Shown here in pieces: positions 47,366 through 59,586 of a stretch of 64,000 bases of DNA. This stretch comes from Argentina anserina (lineage: Eukaryota; Streptophyta; Magnoliopsida; Rosales; Rosaceae): contig NC_065873.1 of assembly GCF_933775445.1 (NCBI RefSeq), positions 19,220,001 through 19,284,000 of the forward strand. The letters are read 5' to 3'. Made by a program: the position numbers and the translations under genes. Under the pieces are notes generated by a model, which was given only the letters and a program-made list of their open reading frames with translations, had not been told where the DNA came from and made no database searches. How positions within the stretch are numbered: position 1 is the stretch's first letter; each line of letters begins with the position of its first letter.

Positions 47366-50096
47366 TGTAATAACCCGAATTTTTAGAAACTAAATGTCGA
47401 GTATTTTCAAAGTGTTAAACTTGTGAAATTAATTCAAGACGACAATTGGAGGTTTGCGACATTTCGAAACGAAAACGGAAACGTTCTCGGATCGTTTAAT
47501 TAGAAAACGTAACGTTACCGCAATGTATAGATCGACTTTCATTCCGTCGCTCGGTTGCGAAAACTTCCTTCACGAAAGTCATAGAGCACATCGATACGAA
47601 TTCGTGGACATGTCATGCGTTCGAATCGGACGTCGGACGCGAAAGTTATTAACGTCGGAAGTTCATTTCCGATTTTAGAAATAGTATAAAAGGAATGAGA
47701 GGAGATTAAAAATCAGAAAATCAGCTCGGGTACTGTTCAGCTCGGGTACTGTTCACCCGAGCTCGGGCACTGTTCACCCGACCCAAAAACCTTCTCCGGC
47801 CGATTTCTCCACCATCCGACGTCGCCTCGTGTCGTGCCACATATCAAACTGACGGGCTCGACGAGCTCCATCTTTTGGGCTACGCCTTGCACTCCGGCGA
47901 TAACCACACACGGTGTATCAACCGCCGGAAGTTACTGCTGTGGCGGCGCCGCCTCCTCCGGCCACCATGGCTCGAGATTCTTGGGGGTTTTGTTGTCTCA
48001 GTCCCAGCAACATTCCCACAAAAGGAATCGAGCCAAATCGAAGTGTAAGTACCCGAATCAAAATTTCAATTTCTAGGGTTTGTGAATAGTGCCGATTTCA
48101 TGTTCTTCGTTGTTTGGACTGTTTAGACTTGGATTTAGACCTTGGTGTCAACTAGGAAGTTGTTGGAAATGTTATTTAGGTTGTGGTGGTGAAATTTGGT
48201 GAACAGTAACGCCGAATGAATAGTAACTGTGAATAGTAACTCCGCATGAATAGTGATCTGTAACAGTAACTGTGAATAGTGATCTGTAACAGTAAATGTG
48301 AACAGTGTCATGGTAAAACAGTACTTGAACAGTGTTTTGGTAAACAGTAACTGTGACCAGTGGTTTTGTAAAAACAGTGATTAGTAAACATGAACAGTGT
48401 TCCGTGAACAATGTTTTATGAACAACATTTAGCTGTGCTGAACTCGTCACCTGATATTTTAAGTATCATTTTCTAAGCATTTATCGTGCTATTAGGTGAC
48501 TGACGAAACGAGTGAGGAAATTACTTTCAGGGTCGTGGAAGTTGCACGTAGGAAAGAATGCGAGTAAAATCTCACTTATTTACGAATCTACCCTTGCGGT
48601 GATTCAAGATTTTGCAAGAGTTTTTAATATTGAATTACGACACGTATACAATATAGTGGATTATATATATATCGTATAAATGGTAATAAGTACATATATA
48701 TATAGTTTGCTATATTATATACTGTTATGAATTCATTGGAATTGGTCATTTCGAATGACGAGAATTAAATATTGAGCATGTGATTTGATTTTTATACAAT
48801 ATGAGGTGTGATTATTGTACGTGGTTTTAACATGAGTTTGTTAAAATGTTTTGTCTTCGGACGAGTTTTTTGTCTTCGGACGTGTTTATGAAATATGACA
48901 TGTATATGATATAATGGATTATATATATATTGTATAAATGGTAAATATGTACATATATATATATAGTTTGCTATATAATATACTGTTATGATTTTATCGT
49001 GATTTATGTCATTTCGATGACGAGATTTATATATCGAGCATGTGATTTTGATTTGTACAATATGATGTGAGATTATTGTACGTGATTTTAACATTGAGAT
49101 TGTTAAAATGTTGATTTGTCTTCGGACATGATTTTTGGTACAATATGATGTGAGATTATTGTACGTGATTTTAACATTGAGATTGTTAAAATGTTGATTT
49201 GTCTTCGGACATGATTTTTGGTACAATATGATGTGAGATTATTGTACGTGATTTTAACATTGAGATTGTTAAAATGTTGATTTGTCTTCGGACGTGATTT
49301 GGTACAATATGATGTGAGATTATTGTACGTGTTTGGCAAGTCGGAACCTAGCCTTTGGCCGGGCGAAAGTTACGATACAGTTAGAGCTCTAGTCTGTCTG
49401 CCGTAGTACTGCATGTGAGGTAACGGGTGGTTATCTGCTCATGGGTACTCAGATTGTTTTGGATGTTGGGTAGCGGGTGGCTATCCAATATCGGCGGTGT
49501 ATTACGAGAGGGGTAACAGATGTGTACCAGCGTTCTTGGTACCCGTAATATAAATGCATTTGGGTAACCAGAAGGGTTACTTAATTTCTCATGAGCGTTT
49601 TATTTCATATTTCTTTGGGACGACCAGATGGGCCGTCCATTGACTCATGAGTGCATTTATATTTGTTTGATTTCTGGATTTTCGTATATATTGATATGCG
49701 AGTTATATATTTTCATTTTACTCATACGAGCTGTAAAGCTTACCGGGTTTGTGTTTACAATTCCGGTGCACCAATTCGATGGTGTAGTGGATAACTCTGC
49801 AGGTGTGGATTAGTGGGAATTGACGTACCGCTCAGTGGACTTGAAGTTATTTATCTCCAGCTGGTGTGAGGATTTTGTGTGACTATCTTGTGAGTTTGTT
49901 GTGAGGATTACGCAATTCCATTGTTATAATATTGAATTATAATTTGGGTTGTAATAATCGGTTTGACTGAGTTGTATTTTGAACTCAGAGATGATCCGCT
50001 GTGGCATTTTAAATGATTTCGATTCGTTGAGATTGTTTGGTGTTTAACGATTTTAAAATTTTGAGTTTTTATACTCGAAATTTTGGAGTCGTTACA
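47366..50096 (+). mobile_element. Solo Ty3/gypsy-type LTR, 2.7 kb, with 5-bp target duplication
   Basis: The unit begins TGTAATAACCCG and ends GGAGTCGTTACA and is flanked exactly by GATGT (47361-47365 and 50097-50101). No gag or pol motif occurs inside, and the last ~1.1 kb matches the LTR at 1-989, so this is a solo LTR made by recombination between the two LTRs of one element. TATAAAAGG at 47685-47693 is its likely TATA box. Internal repeats include 48645-49055 (an imperfect ~270-bp repeat) and four ~83-bp units from 49055 to 49340. Also present are many short GTGAACAGT/GTGAATAGT units (48200-48420) and GCTCGGGTACTGTTCA units (47725-47785). Confidence 0.92.
49055..49340. repeat. Four ~83-bp tandem units inside the LTR
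   Basis: GTACAATATGATGTGAGATT starts at 49055, 49138, 49221 and 49302. Each is followed by TTTTAACATTGAGATTG and TTGATTTGTCTTCGGAC except the last. The LTR copy at 1-989 has two such units. Confidence 0.9.
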
Positions 50097-50176
50097 GATG
50101 TCAAACCATATGTATTGAACGATGTCCATGCAAGTACCATTATCATCTAAGAGCTGATTTATTCCACACACTCTAC

Positions 50177-50854
50177 CAGGCCGGCCCAAAATATTAGAGG
50201 GTCGGTGTGAAATAAAAATTGGGCTCTTTATATTTATAAAAACATAAATAGTAATAATATAATTAATGTTATAAAGAAAATCGCATTTATGCTTCATGCA
50301 AGCGTAACTTGCATATATTTTAACATGTAAATGTAATTAAGTAAGATTTATAGTAATCCAAAGCTTAACTAGTTCATTAAGGAAAAATTAACTATATTCT
50401 TGCATTATAAAGAGTAAATGGCAATTGAAGCAATTTTGGGAAGATCCAAAGCTTAACTATTACAATAAGGAAAAATTAACAATTACGAATTAGTTATAAA
50501 AGGAAGGATTTAAAAAAAATGAAAGGAAGGATTTTAGACTGGGAGAGACAAGGGAAAAAGAATAGGTTTTATTGAAGAAAAAAAATAGAAAACCCAATAA
50601 ATAAGGAATGAGTAGAAAGAAACTAAAACAAAAATCAAACAGAGCCAGGCGTCGAAGCCACGACCTCTCGCTGTGTTAGATATCAAAACACGCAGCAACC
50701 ACTACGTCAACTGCTAACATTGTGATAGCAAGGTAATGTTAAATATATATATAAACATTTTATATATTTTCTACCAAAAATAAAATTTCGGGCACTTGCT
50801 GGCCGGAGGGCCTTGTGCGGCCACACCACCTTGACCGCCCCAGGACCGGCTCTG
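50177..50854 (-). mobile_element. hAT-like non-autonomous element (right copy, inverted)
   Basis: The reverse complement follows the left copy at 45400-46010 over its whole length: the CCGCACAAGGCCCTCCGGC block, the GCACGAAATTTT/GCCCGAAATTTT block, the CAAAACACGCAGCAACCACTAC block (as printed) and the terminal GGCCGGCCC. It is 678 bp, longer than the left copy mainly by about 25 bp near one end. Flanks CACTCTAC and CTCTCAAC are only weakly alike, so the target duplication is eroded. Confidence 0.75.
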
Positions 50855-51300
50855 CTCTCAACAAATCTTCGTTGCTGTAATAATTCACAAAGGTGAAACC
50901 CATTGAGCAACATTTTCATGATAGCTCAGCTTTTACTTCCTGATACATTAGTTTTTAGAGAAAATCATAGAAATATTATCCAACCTTTTGGAAAATATGC
51001 ATTTTGGTGTCTAACCTTTATAAATTTTTAGATTAGTGTCTCACCTTTCTACTATAATATCATATTGGTGTCTGGAGCTAACGGACCTGTTTAAATTAAC
51101 AGAATTTTTTTTAACTTAGGTAATTCTATCAGTTATCAGACACTCTCTGAAAAAGAACTAGCCTTCAACATGCCAAAAGTTTTCACCTAACGACCTCCTG
51201 TCTACGGTTACTTGGACTTGGCGGAATCACTGCTGACTTAGACATGAAAATGTTTAAACAAACTGGTTTATCAGAATTAAAGAAAAACTTAACAAAAGTT
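50855..51300. other. Intergenic flank of the pararetrovirus
   Basis: Non-coding. It includes a repeat-like stretch (50945-51140) with GGTGTCTAACCTTT and TTAACAGAATTTT strings, of a kind also seen at about 59290-59340 on the other side of the viral insert. Confidence 0.4.
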
Positions 51301-51338
51301 TTTAAACTTAACAACAACACTCATACTCCACTCTTAGG

Positions 51339-51430
51339 CGGTAGACCGCCACCTAGGGGCTGAGTAAATTTACAAATTATATTAAAATCCACTCTTAGGC
51401 AGTAGTCCGCCACCTGAGGACTTAAGAGCA
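51339..51430. repeat. Tandem repeat with a hairpin in the viral leader
   Basis: CACTCTTAGGCGGTAGACCGCCACCTAGGG-type sequence occurs at about 51339-51361 and again at about 51393-51421 (CACTCTTAGGCAGTAGTCCGCCACCTGAGG). In the first copy GGCGGTAGACCGCC is a perfect stem with a 2-base loop; the second copy has lost the symmetry. Confidence 0.7.
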
Positions 51431-51780
51431 TAAATAAATAGACAGCATTATAGGCTCACAATATAGTTTATTTATTTCAACATTAGTACAAACTAAAACC
51501 CAGAGCCTCAATTCTAGGTTAAACAGCTAAACATTAGCCTCATCATTAACTACTCATGACTGAAATAAATACAACTTACTTGTATTACAAGCACTCCACA
51601 CCAAATTACAGTAGTAGGAAACTTCACAAAGCACTTCTCACACTCAGACTATACTATACATTCACACTGTTCTCACACTATACTAAAATTGAACTTGTCT
51701 CTGAAAAGGGAGATAGAACTTCACTCTCAAGTTTTCTCTCGATCTTTCTCCTCCTCCTTTCATGAGAAGGGTGAGCTCCC

Positions 51781-51787
51781 TTTTATA
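51781..51787 (-). promoter_or_regulatory. TATA box of the pararetrovirus promoter
   Basis: The minus strand reads GCTTATAAAAGGGAGCTCACC. It is followed after about 25-60 bases by a purine-rich GAAAGGAGGAGGAG and a GAGAGAAAACTTGAGAG stretch, resembling the start region of caulimovirid full-length transcripts. Confidence 0.6.
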
Positions 51788-52578
51788 AGCTCCGGACTCC
51801 AAACTACATTTAAAACTTATTCAGAAATAACTGGATGACAAAGAATCTTACCTTGATAACTTTACTTTTATCAAAATAAAGTTATGTGTCTTCATGCATC
51901 GGCAATATTTTTATTATAGCAAAGTTGAGTGTCTTCTTGCGTCGGCAACTTCTCAGCCCTCCATCTGATTTATTATGTTGAGATGAGCTTCGTCATCAAA
52001 ATCAAATGAATCATCTGATCCAAAATCTTCTATAACTGATTCGAGATCCGAATCATATATAAGAACATTTTCCTCATGCTCTATTTTTTCTAGCCAAGTA
52101 GTTGTGGCCACAGTGCAATCGGTTTCTTTTCTTACTAAGGACTTAAAGAAATCACAATTCTAAAGGAGATGAAAGTCATAATAAGTAACCATAATCTTTT
52201 CTCCACTTGCTAGGAGACTTGCACTATAATCTCTTGAAATTATCTTCCTTATACTGGTAATAGTCATTGCCTTCATCCAGAGAATGCTCCGATTAGGCTT
52301 GTCATTGTCCTTTTTGACGAAATCCTATTTTAAAGACTCTTGGATTATTCTGACATAATGGTATAGAGAGATGTAATTCATTTCTCCATTGATTAATGTC
52401 CACTCAAGAGGTGTGGACACAAATTTTAATCTCAGATGCATCCATCAGGTCTGATATTCTTAACAGCTTCATGGATTATTACATGAAATCCCTGTAAATC
52501 TTCATTTGATTTTGTCCACAGATTACGGACAAAACCATTTTCTAAAAGCCAAAGTTTGTGTTTCTCGGGATGTTCAGC

Positions 52579-53101
52579 TTACACATCCACAAGATATCTC
52601 CCATAATATGGGCCATGGACTACCATTAATATTGTTTCTGTAAGAATGTCTCTTTTCTTAGAATTTCCTAGATAATTATGAAAATTATACCAATCCTCCT
52701 CACTTAGGGTTGCAATAGGAACCTTGACAATTTCAGGTTTCTCAAGATAGATCACTTTTGGATTTTTACCTTCTTCAGTAGCAACGTGCTTATTTTTTTG
52801 TATGAAATCCATGCATCTCTTATGCTAATACTTCAAGGGATTGAAGCATGAGATACTTATTATTTTCATAGAAATTGTAAAGAATATTGTTGACTACGAT
52901 CTCCTGTTTAAAGGACAATACCCTTTCTGTTTTGAAAGCGGCTCCATTAAAAACCTTCCGCGGTTGGCCATGAATTCCTTTTATTCTGGTAACTTGAGGA
53001 AGCTTCTTTTCTGGCTTAAAAATGAGCTTTCCTGTCTCTTGGCACCTTTTTAGAAAACTGATCAGAGATAGCATCAGTGTTGGGATACAACATATACTCA
53101 T
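52579..53101 (-). pseudogene. Viral region downstream of reverse transcriptase, unassigned
   Basis: Two minus-strand open pieces (52820-53101 and 52579-52812) lie downstream of the RT/RNase H remnants. They show Lys/Glu-rich sequence (LIFKPEKKLPQVTRIKGIHG) but no motif that I can place. They may be the end of the polyprotein or a downstream viral frame. Confidence 0.35.
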
Positions 53102-54480
53102 TTAAGAGTTTCTTCTCATCTTCAGAAGTGGTGGACTTATCTTCTTCCTTTCATGTAGACTTAATTGATTGTTCATCATGAATTCTTAACTCACGTTTTC
53201 CAGCTGATTTGCTGGATTCAGTAGCACCATAAGAAACTATGTACTGGTATCCAGGTCCGTCATGTAACGGTCCAACTGTTTTGTCTCCTTTGTTATAGCT
53301 TTCCTAAAGAGTTTTCTCTTCTAGTTCAAGCTTCTCTTCCGGATCCGGTCTCCTGCTTCTGGGATTTCGTCCTTCTCTTTGAAACATAGCCATTTCTCTA
53401 ATCAAGGTGTCTGGTAAGTAGTTCCTGTCACTTGCAACCATTTCAACGTCATAATCATATTGTGCTAAAAACATCTACCATCAGTTAATGTATAATTCTT
53501 AAAATTCTTAACTCTTTTATTATTTGTTCTAACCAGAAACTTATTTCCTAAGTACGCTTCAGCACCCTTAATTCTTCTAATAGTGTTGATATCGTCTGTC
53601 ATTAAGGACCATTTTTCTTTTAGCTTGTTTTAGAGAGGGAAGTGCACTGAGTCCCCTGACTTGAGGAATAAAATCTCTTGCGAAATTAACAATTATCAAA
53701 AATCTCTGTAAAGACTTAGCATCAAGGATATCGTCTGGAAACTGACTAATTTTTTTAACAATATGATCTTGGAGACGAATTTCTCCATCCTTAACATGTA
53801 TGCCAAGGAAATCTATTTCACCTTTGATAAGATGAATTTTTTATATCCAAAGATGTTTCCCTTTTGGACAATGAATTTGCAAATCTGCTCGAGGTACTTT
53901 AAATGTTCATTCATGGTTTTAGAGAAAACCAGGATAACATCTACATATACTATGCAGAAATCTGCATAAGGCTTGAATATATTATCCATCTTGCTTTGAA
54001 AGATAGATGGGGCTTGCTTCAGTCCAAATGATATGACTAGCTATTCATAATGACCTTGAGGGGTTCCAAAAGCAGTTAACACTATGGAATCAGGATGCAT
54101 TTTGACTTACCAGAATTCTGACTTTGCATCAAACTTGGAGAAGATTTTTGCTCCCTTAAGTCTGTTAATGAAGAATCTCACCTGAGCTATCTGGTAACCA
54201 TCTTTGATGGTTTTTTTATTGACATCTCTATAATCTATCACCGTCCTAGCCTTTCCTCTTACATGTTATGCATGATTTCTCACAAGGAAAGCAGGGGCAT
54301 GATGAGAACTATTGGAAGGCCTGATTAACTTCTTATCAAGAAGTTCTTGAATATGGGTTTCCATTTCTTCTATCTTTCTCCTAATAATGAGGAACTGCTT
54401 TTACATGGAAAATGACATTTTGCATCATGCATCTTTAGCTCACAATATATTGGATCTCTATCCTAGTATAGTTGAGGATC
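52950..54480 (-). pseudogene. Pararetroviral reverse transcriptase (and partial RNase H) remnant
   Basis: Caulimovirid RT blocks can be recognised across several frames. The catalytic box at 53936-53947 reads YVDV rather than YVDD, so the second catalytic aspartate is lost. An RT 'thumb' block (ISQFPDDILDAKSLQRFL) is at about 53.7 kb. Only the tail of an RNase H-like segment (FLVRTNNKRVKNF) is visible close behind, near 53.5 kb, which suggests that part of RNase H has been deleted. Many stops and frameshifts are present. Confidence 0.7.
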
Positions 54481-54756
54481 TTCATTGATAACTGGGTTTA
54501 GTAGATTCTCAATTTCTGCCAAAGTTGGAATCTTCTTTTGTTCAACCCTATTGGCGTATACCTTAAGGTTGTGTTCCATTATAAAATCTTCTTCTCCGTC
54601 AGAGCTATCATTCTCTTGAAGTTGATTCTCTTCAAGCTCTGAGTCTTCCGAGTCTTCTGAACTTGTTTCTACTGCTATTATCTCTTGATATTCTTTTAGC
54701 TGATCTTTTAGCAGCAAAACCGGCTGCATTTCTGGCTTGTAATCACCACTCTTCAC
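54463..54756 (-). pseudogene. Acidic linker between viral protease and RT
   Basis: A 97-codon open piece rich in Glu, Ser and Asp (TSSEDSEDSELEENQ), positioned between the protease motif and the RT. It is part of the viral polyprotein. Confidence 0.6.
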
Positions 54757-55102
54757 CTACGATCTTTGATATTGTTCAATAAAGCTTTTTCCTGTAATGC
54801 GTACAACATGTGATATTCTGGATTCCCAGTACTACTTATGATATTTCTCATACCTGATCATGGCTGGAGTTTGAGTGATTATTTGTTGAATGAGAAAATC
54901 ATTTCCTATCAACAGGTCTGCTTCTTGAGCTTCACAGTGTCAGAAGCGTTTAACCGTAAAAGTTCCTCCTTCTAAGGAAATATTTACGTTCTTAGCAAAG
55001 ATATTCATCGATATCTCATGGTTTCTCATTCCAATTCATGTGACTGACTTTTCAGCATTCTCCCAATATTCTTCAAGAATAGCATATTTTTTTGCTAGGC
55101 TA

Positions 55103-55140
55103 TATCATGATCCACTATCTACAAATGCATGTAAATGATA
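55103..55140 (-). pseudogene. Viral aspartic protease motif
   Basis: The minus strand reads HAFVDSGS here, the DSG form of the retropepsin active site used by caulimovirids. A stop codon follows almost at once. Confidence 0.65.
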
Positions 55141-55834
55141 TTTCTTGTAGTTACGAAACTTTAATCATACAGTAATATAATTAATGTATCCGCTTGTCTA
55201 TACTTGTTTTACTGGTTCTGGCGAATCACCAGCAGGTTCTGTAAAATGATTGATTATCTTTTCCTCATCTTCTTCTTCTATTATTGGACACGACTGTCGA
55301 ATTATCGGACTGCTTAATGACGTTACAATCTTCATTTTTGCGACGTCGTTTCTAAGGGCCTGCTGAGAGTCTGCTCTCGCTCTTCTTCATAGAACATCTC
55401 ATACTATTGATCAACAAGAATATGTGTATCATTTTCTCTTGTCATTCTTCTCAATTCTTCTATGAAGCATTACTTATGATATGTTTCACATATCTGCTCA
55501 CAATTCATGGGTATTGAATTGTTATTATAACAGTTACAATAATCACATATGAAATTCCCTGGTTTAGGGTGAAAAATACTTATAATATAAGCTTTTTGCT
55601 CTTGTTTCCAATATTGGACTTGTAACACGAATATAGAACGATATCCCATATCCTCTTCTTCATAAGAGTAGTCCTCTGAAGCATTATCTAGCTCGGTATC
55701 TGATGAGTATTCAAGAGAATATATAGACTCATTCTCTTCATCAGAAAACGCAACTGCAAACCCTTTTAGGTTTGCATATTTTATAGCTTCGTCATATTCT
55801 GCTAATAATACATTTGAGGATCTTTTATCATTTT

Positions 55835-56169
55835 TAGGGCATTTATTAGCATAATAACTTTAAGCTTTATAGAGCCAGCATTTGCACTTCTTTTTAGCAT
55901 CTTTTGGAGAATTTTCTTGTGATTTTTTCTTCTTAAAAAATCTTTTCATAGGGGAAGCTTTTTCATTTTTTTTTCTTCCAAGGATTTTGGCTTGGAAAAA
56001 TTCTTCCTTTTAAATCTATATTTCTTGAAGGTGAACTTTCTTCCATGTCCATTGCTTGAGTAGTTACTCGAGAGCTTATTATCACCTGAGTATCTACTTT
56101 TATGCTTCTTTTTTTAAAAAAAATATGGCAACCCCACTGAGTTGGAATATCCAAAATCTTAGGACACAT
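55835..56169 (-). pseudogene. Viral coat-protein/zinc-knuckle remnant
   Basis: Lys-rich sequence (FFKKRSIKV and a basic run near 55970) is followed by a degenerate CCHC knuckle at about 55845-55895 (KCKCWLYKA, a stop, then YYANKCP), where one Cys is Tyr and the His is missing. Position between movement protein and protease supports the coat region. Confidence 0.55.
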
Positions 56170-57066
56170 ATTTTCAACTCCTATGAGTTATTTCTTGGCA
56201 GTTTTTGACTTTAGGTTGTATGTGCATTGTTTTCTTAGGAGATCCCTAATTCTTTTTGCTATTCCACCAACTATGAATTGTGATGGAGGATTTTCCTCTA
56301 TAGACTGAGCTACTGTGTCATTCCATAGTTCTGGAAGCTTTCTGTAATATGTCTTGATAAGATCCATATTATCTATATCTCCAATTGTGCAATATTAGTT
56401 TTGGAACTACTTCATATATTCCTCGAAAAATCTCATATTATAAATACTCAACTTCTGAATATTTGCTCTTGCTTTTTCTTTTGCCTATTCACTATGCTTG
56501 TTTATGTCTCTACAAAACTGAGCATAAATTGGTATTGCAAAATCCAACGAATGGTTGGTTTGAGCGAGTCATATTGCCCAATTTGCCTACTTCGAGCTCT
56601 TCTTAAAGGAATTATACCACTTTTGGACAATTCCTATCAATGTGGACTCATAATATGCATGAGCATACTCATACGCATATTTGTTTAATACCAGAGATTA
56701 AGTTAGCTTTAAACTAGCAACGCAGTTGTCTATGGTTTTTCTCTTGTCTCCCACCTTATCTAGATTCAGATAGACTCCTCTTTCGGAGATTGATTGTCCC
56801 CATTTTGGCTCTGTAGGAATGAACATCTATGAGCTACGTTCTCCAGTCGTTCTTGAATGAGCTTGCCCTTTTGGAAGTTTTACCTCATTTTCACGAATAA
56901 TTTTTTGTTACATTATTCGTAATATTTTGGATCGTCGCCATTTGATCGGTGTCCATGGAGGATTCACTTAGACCTCCATTTGGTTCACTGTTCTAATTAT
57001 TTCTTCCAATTCATCTCTGGAGTCACAAGTTTCTGCTTATGTATAAAGCATTCTTAATCCCTCTTT

Positions 57067-57747
57067 TTAAAACATTCTTAGAGGTCTTTTTGAATCTTCT
57101 TCTTCTTCTTCTTCAAAGGCTTCTTCATGGAAGGTCGTAGATCTAGATTCAGAGGTACTTTCTTCTTCATATCCTGCAAATGAATGCCTATGATTAACTC
57201 GTAGGATTATCCTTTTTCTCATGTCTTCATAGATGGAAACATTTGAACTTTGCACCTATTTTTCTGGAGGTGCAAGTTTCAATTTTCTAGGGAAAGTTAA
57301 TTCATGCCATTTTGTGATATGCTTTTGCTGAGAATTATTTTTTGAATTGGTAAGAATTGTTGTAGTAATTTTTTGTGAGCTGTTTAGGAATTTTGTGTTG
57401 GGTGCAACCGTTGAACACATTAACTTATAATAAATTACGTAGTCTATTGCAAGTTTCATCATTCATTCTTTCATAGAAATTCCATTTGTTTTCATCCTCA
57501 GTCTAAGGCAGTGAACTGCATCCCTTAGATGAGTGGTGAAATTAGGGAAAACATTGAAATATGCAACTTGATTGCACAAAGAGGCTTCAACTGTCCCTAA
57601 CAGGCTCTTCTGAAAATCTTTTATTCTGTCATCTTGTAGAACACACAAGACAGAACAATCTATTTCGTCTCTAGCAAGTAGTTTAATACTAACCTGGACG
57701 GCTCCATTATGCATGTAAGAGTATCCTCTTCGAACTGCTTTACTCAC
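57067..57747 (-). pseudogene. Pararetrovirus movement-protein (30K) remnant
   Basis: One minus-strand frame runs from 57747 to 57067, broken by two in-frame stops (57463-57465 and 57256-57258). The first part has the pattern of 30K-type movement proteins of this virus family (RRGYSYMHNGAVQVSIKLL, SLLGTVEASLCN), with an acidic tail near 57100. These proteins enlarge plasmodesmata for cell-to-cell spread. Here the frame is dead. Confidence 0.75.
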
Positions 57748-58914
57748 TTATTTAGGAGTGATTAATCTCACGTATGTTTCTTCACCAGTAGCAGAGATTG
57801 TTTGTTCAAGGATCTTGAACTTATGAGAATCTAAGAGAAAATATCATCTCTTTATATATCTCATTTAATTTGAATTTAGGGGCTGATGCTTCTCTGTCAC
57901 TAAATTCAATCTTGTTATACTCAAATTCTTGAGCATTAATGAGCTGTATTGGCACAATATTCTTTTTTGTACTGAGTATTCTACTCAACATCTTCTTATG
58001 TCTTTTTTATTTTGGTTTTTTCCACTCAAGTAGTTTAGGTTCACTAAACTTGAGTTTACCCTCTCCTTTTGGTGAAGGTATTTTACTAGCAATAATCTTT
58101 GCTAGTGCTTCTTCATCTATCTTATCAGATGTTTCTTTCATTTTCTCTATAGAATTTTGTAGACTAGTGATTTTTCTGCTTAACTATTGAAATTGTTCTT
58201 TGAAGTTATTGTCTATTTCTTGAAATAAGCATTGTTGTAATTCTGTTGATGTATACGAGCATCAATGTTTTTGCTGAGTTTCTCAATAGGGAGGTAAAAG
58301 CTTAAAGCTTTACCATCTTCTTCTCTTACCTTTAGATCTACTATTTGATTCATCCTCCTTTGGATACAAGAGTTTCTAAAAGTTTTTTCAGGCTTTCTTG
58401 AGTGTCTCTTAATTCAGCTGCTTGGTTGTGGATAATATTAGAGAGATTCTCTGATCTAGCTAACTTTTTCTCAATATCTGAGAAGTATTGCCCTTCTTTG
58501 AGGTAATCTAGCTTGACTTCAAGCCTTGTTACTCGGGAACTTATCTCTTCGAGTTGATCTAATTGAAGATTAAACCTTTCAAAGTGTTCTACAACTTTGT
58601 TATTGCCTTTTTCTCTAGATAGATAATCAAGGAATTCAATCAGGTTAGGTCTCGATGGATCAAGATCTGTTACTCCAATCTCCTTTTGAGATGAATATGT
58701 TCGACGTATAGAGTATTTAATATTCTGTAAACGTATTCAATAGAGTACTGGCTTTTCTGAATATGTTTCGAATGAAAGCACACTTACTACTTATCAGTAG
58801 CTCTTTCAGTAGAAAATGACTGATAATTTGTAAGTCTAGCTTCTTTTTTATTGGATAAAATGAGCAAACTTTATAGCATAAGTCTGATCTTCACTTGTTT
58901 TTGAGCAAAACAAA

Positions 58915-58925
58915 CTCTGATACCA
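58915..58925 (-). promoter_or_regulatory. tRNA-Met-type primer-binding site of the pararetrovirus
   Basis: The minus strand reads TGGTATCAGAG, complementary to the 3' end of initiator tRNA-Met, as used by caulimovirids to prime reverse transcription. It marks the conventional start of the viral genome, upstream (minus sense) of the movement-protein region. Confidence 0.8.
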
Positions 58926-58960
58926 GCTAAGGCGGATCTAACCGATACTCAGAATATTAA

Positions 58961-59586
58961 GAGGTTTTTGGTTATCTATTAGAGTTTCTTGGAGAGTTTC
59001 AATATCTCTTCTGACAGAATATATTCTTCTATGTACTTGATAAATGGTGTCCCAGTATCCTGGAGTAGTTCTAGTAAGCTTATTTCTAAAACTCTCTAGC
59101 TTTCTTAATTTTTTTCTTTTCTTTTTGCAATTATTTACAAGTTAATTTCTAAAATGCTAAATAGTCCAGTTGAGTATAAACTGATTCAATAATTTCAGAT
59201 AAAAAATAATTGTTTATCTTTGAGTACAGAGGTCAGATCTTAGCTGCATAATAATAAAATAAACAAACATAATTATGGACCCACTACGCTCCATCAATAA
59301 AACTTAACGGTGTTAACAGAATTTAACAGAAATTACTATTACAAATACCAAAGCTGTACTAAAGTCTAAACATGAGACACCATTTAGCATATGACCTCCG
59401 TATCACACCTATATTATTGAAAAATAAATGATGCAATAAAGAAAACGCAATTGGGTTCATACGTGATACATGTTAAAATACACTCCAATTTTTTGACACG
59501 AACCTGAGCAGTCTCCGAGTTGCCAAAGTTACATAATACATCCATAGAATCGAAATCACATTATTACTTGAAAGCAGAATGGTAAA
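58961..59586. other. Viral leader edge and spacer before 2OGD-4
   Basis: 58961 to about 59280 is probably more viral non-coding sequence; the exact junction is not visible. The rest is AT-rich spacer holding the 2OGD-4 3' untranslated region. Confidence 0.4.

Larger units (their letters stand above)
51330..58960 (-). mobile_element. Decayed endogenous pararetrovirus (Caulimoviridae)
   Basis: On the minus strand the order is a tRNA-Met-type primer site (58915-58925), a movement-protein region (57067-57747), a coat/zinc-knuckle region (about 55.8-56.2 kb), a DSG protease motif (about 55.1 kb), an acidic linker (54463-54756), reverse transcriptase (52.9-54.5 kb), a promoter with TATA at 51781-51787 and a leader at 51.3-51.75 kb. 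Domain order, primer site and promoter fit a caulimovirid and not an LTR element, and no LTRs are present. Stops and frameshifts interrupt every domain, so it cannot encode a virus. The genus (petuvirus-like, florendovirus-like or other) is unresolved. Confidence 0.82.

Noticed and set aside
48792..49339. Minus-strand frames with repeated NINLxxx/TYNNLTSYC blocks
   Set aside because: They translate the 83-bp tandem units of the gypsy LTR and have no independent coding evidence.
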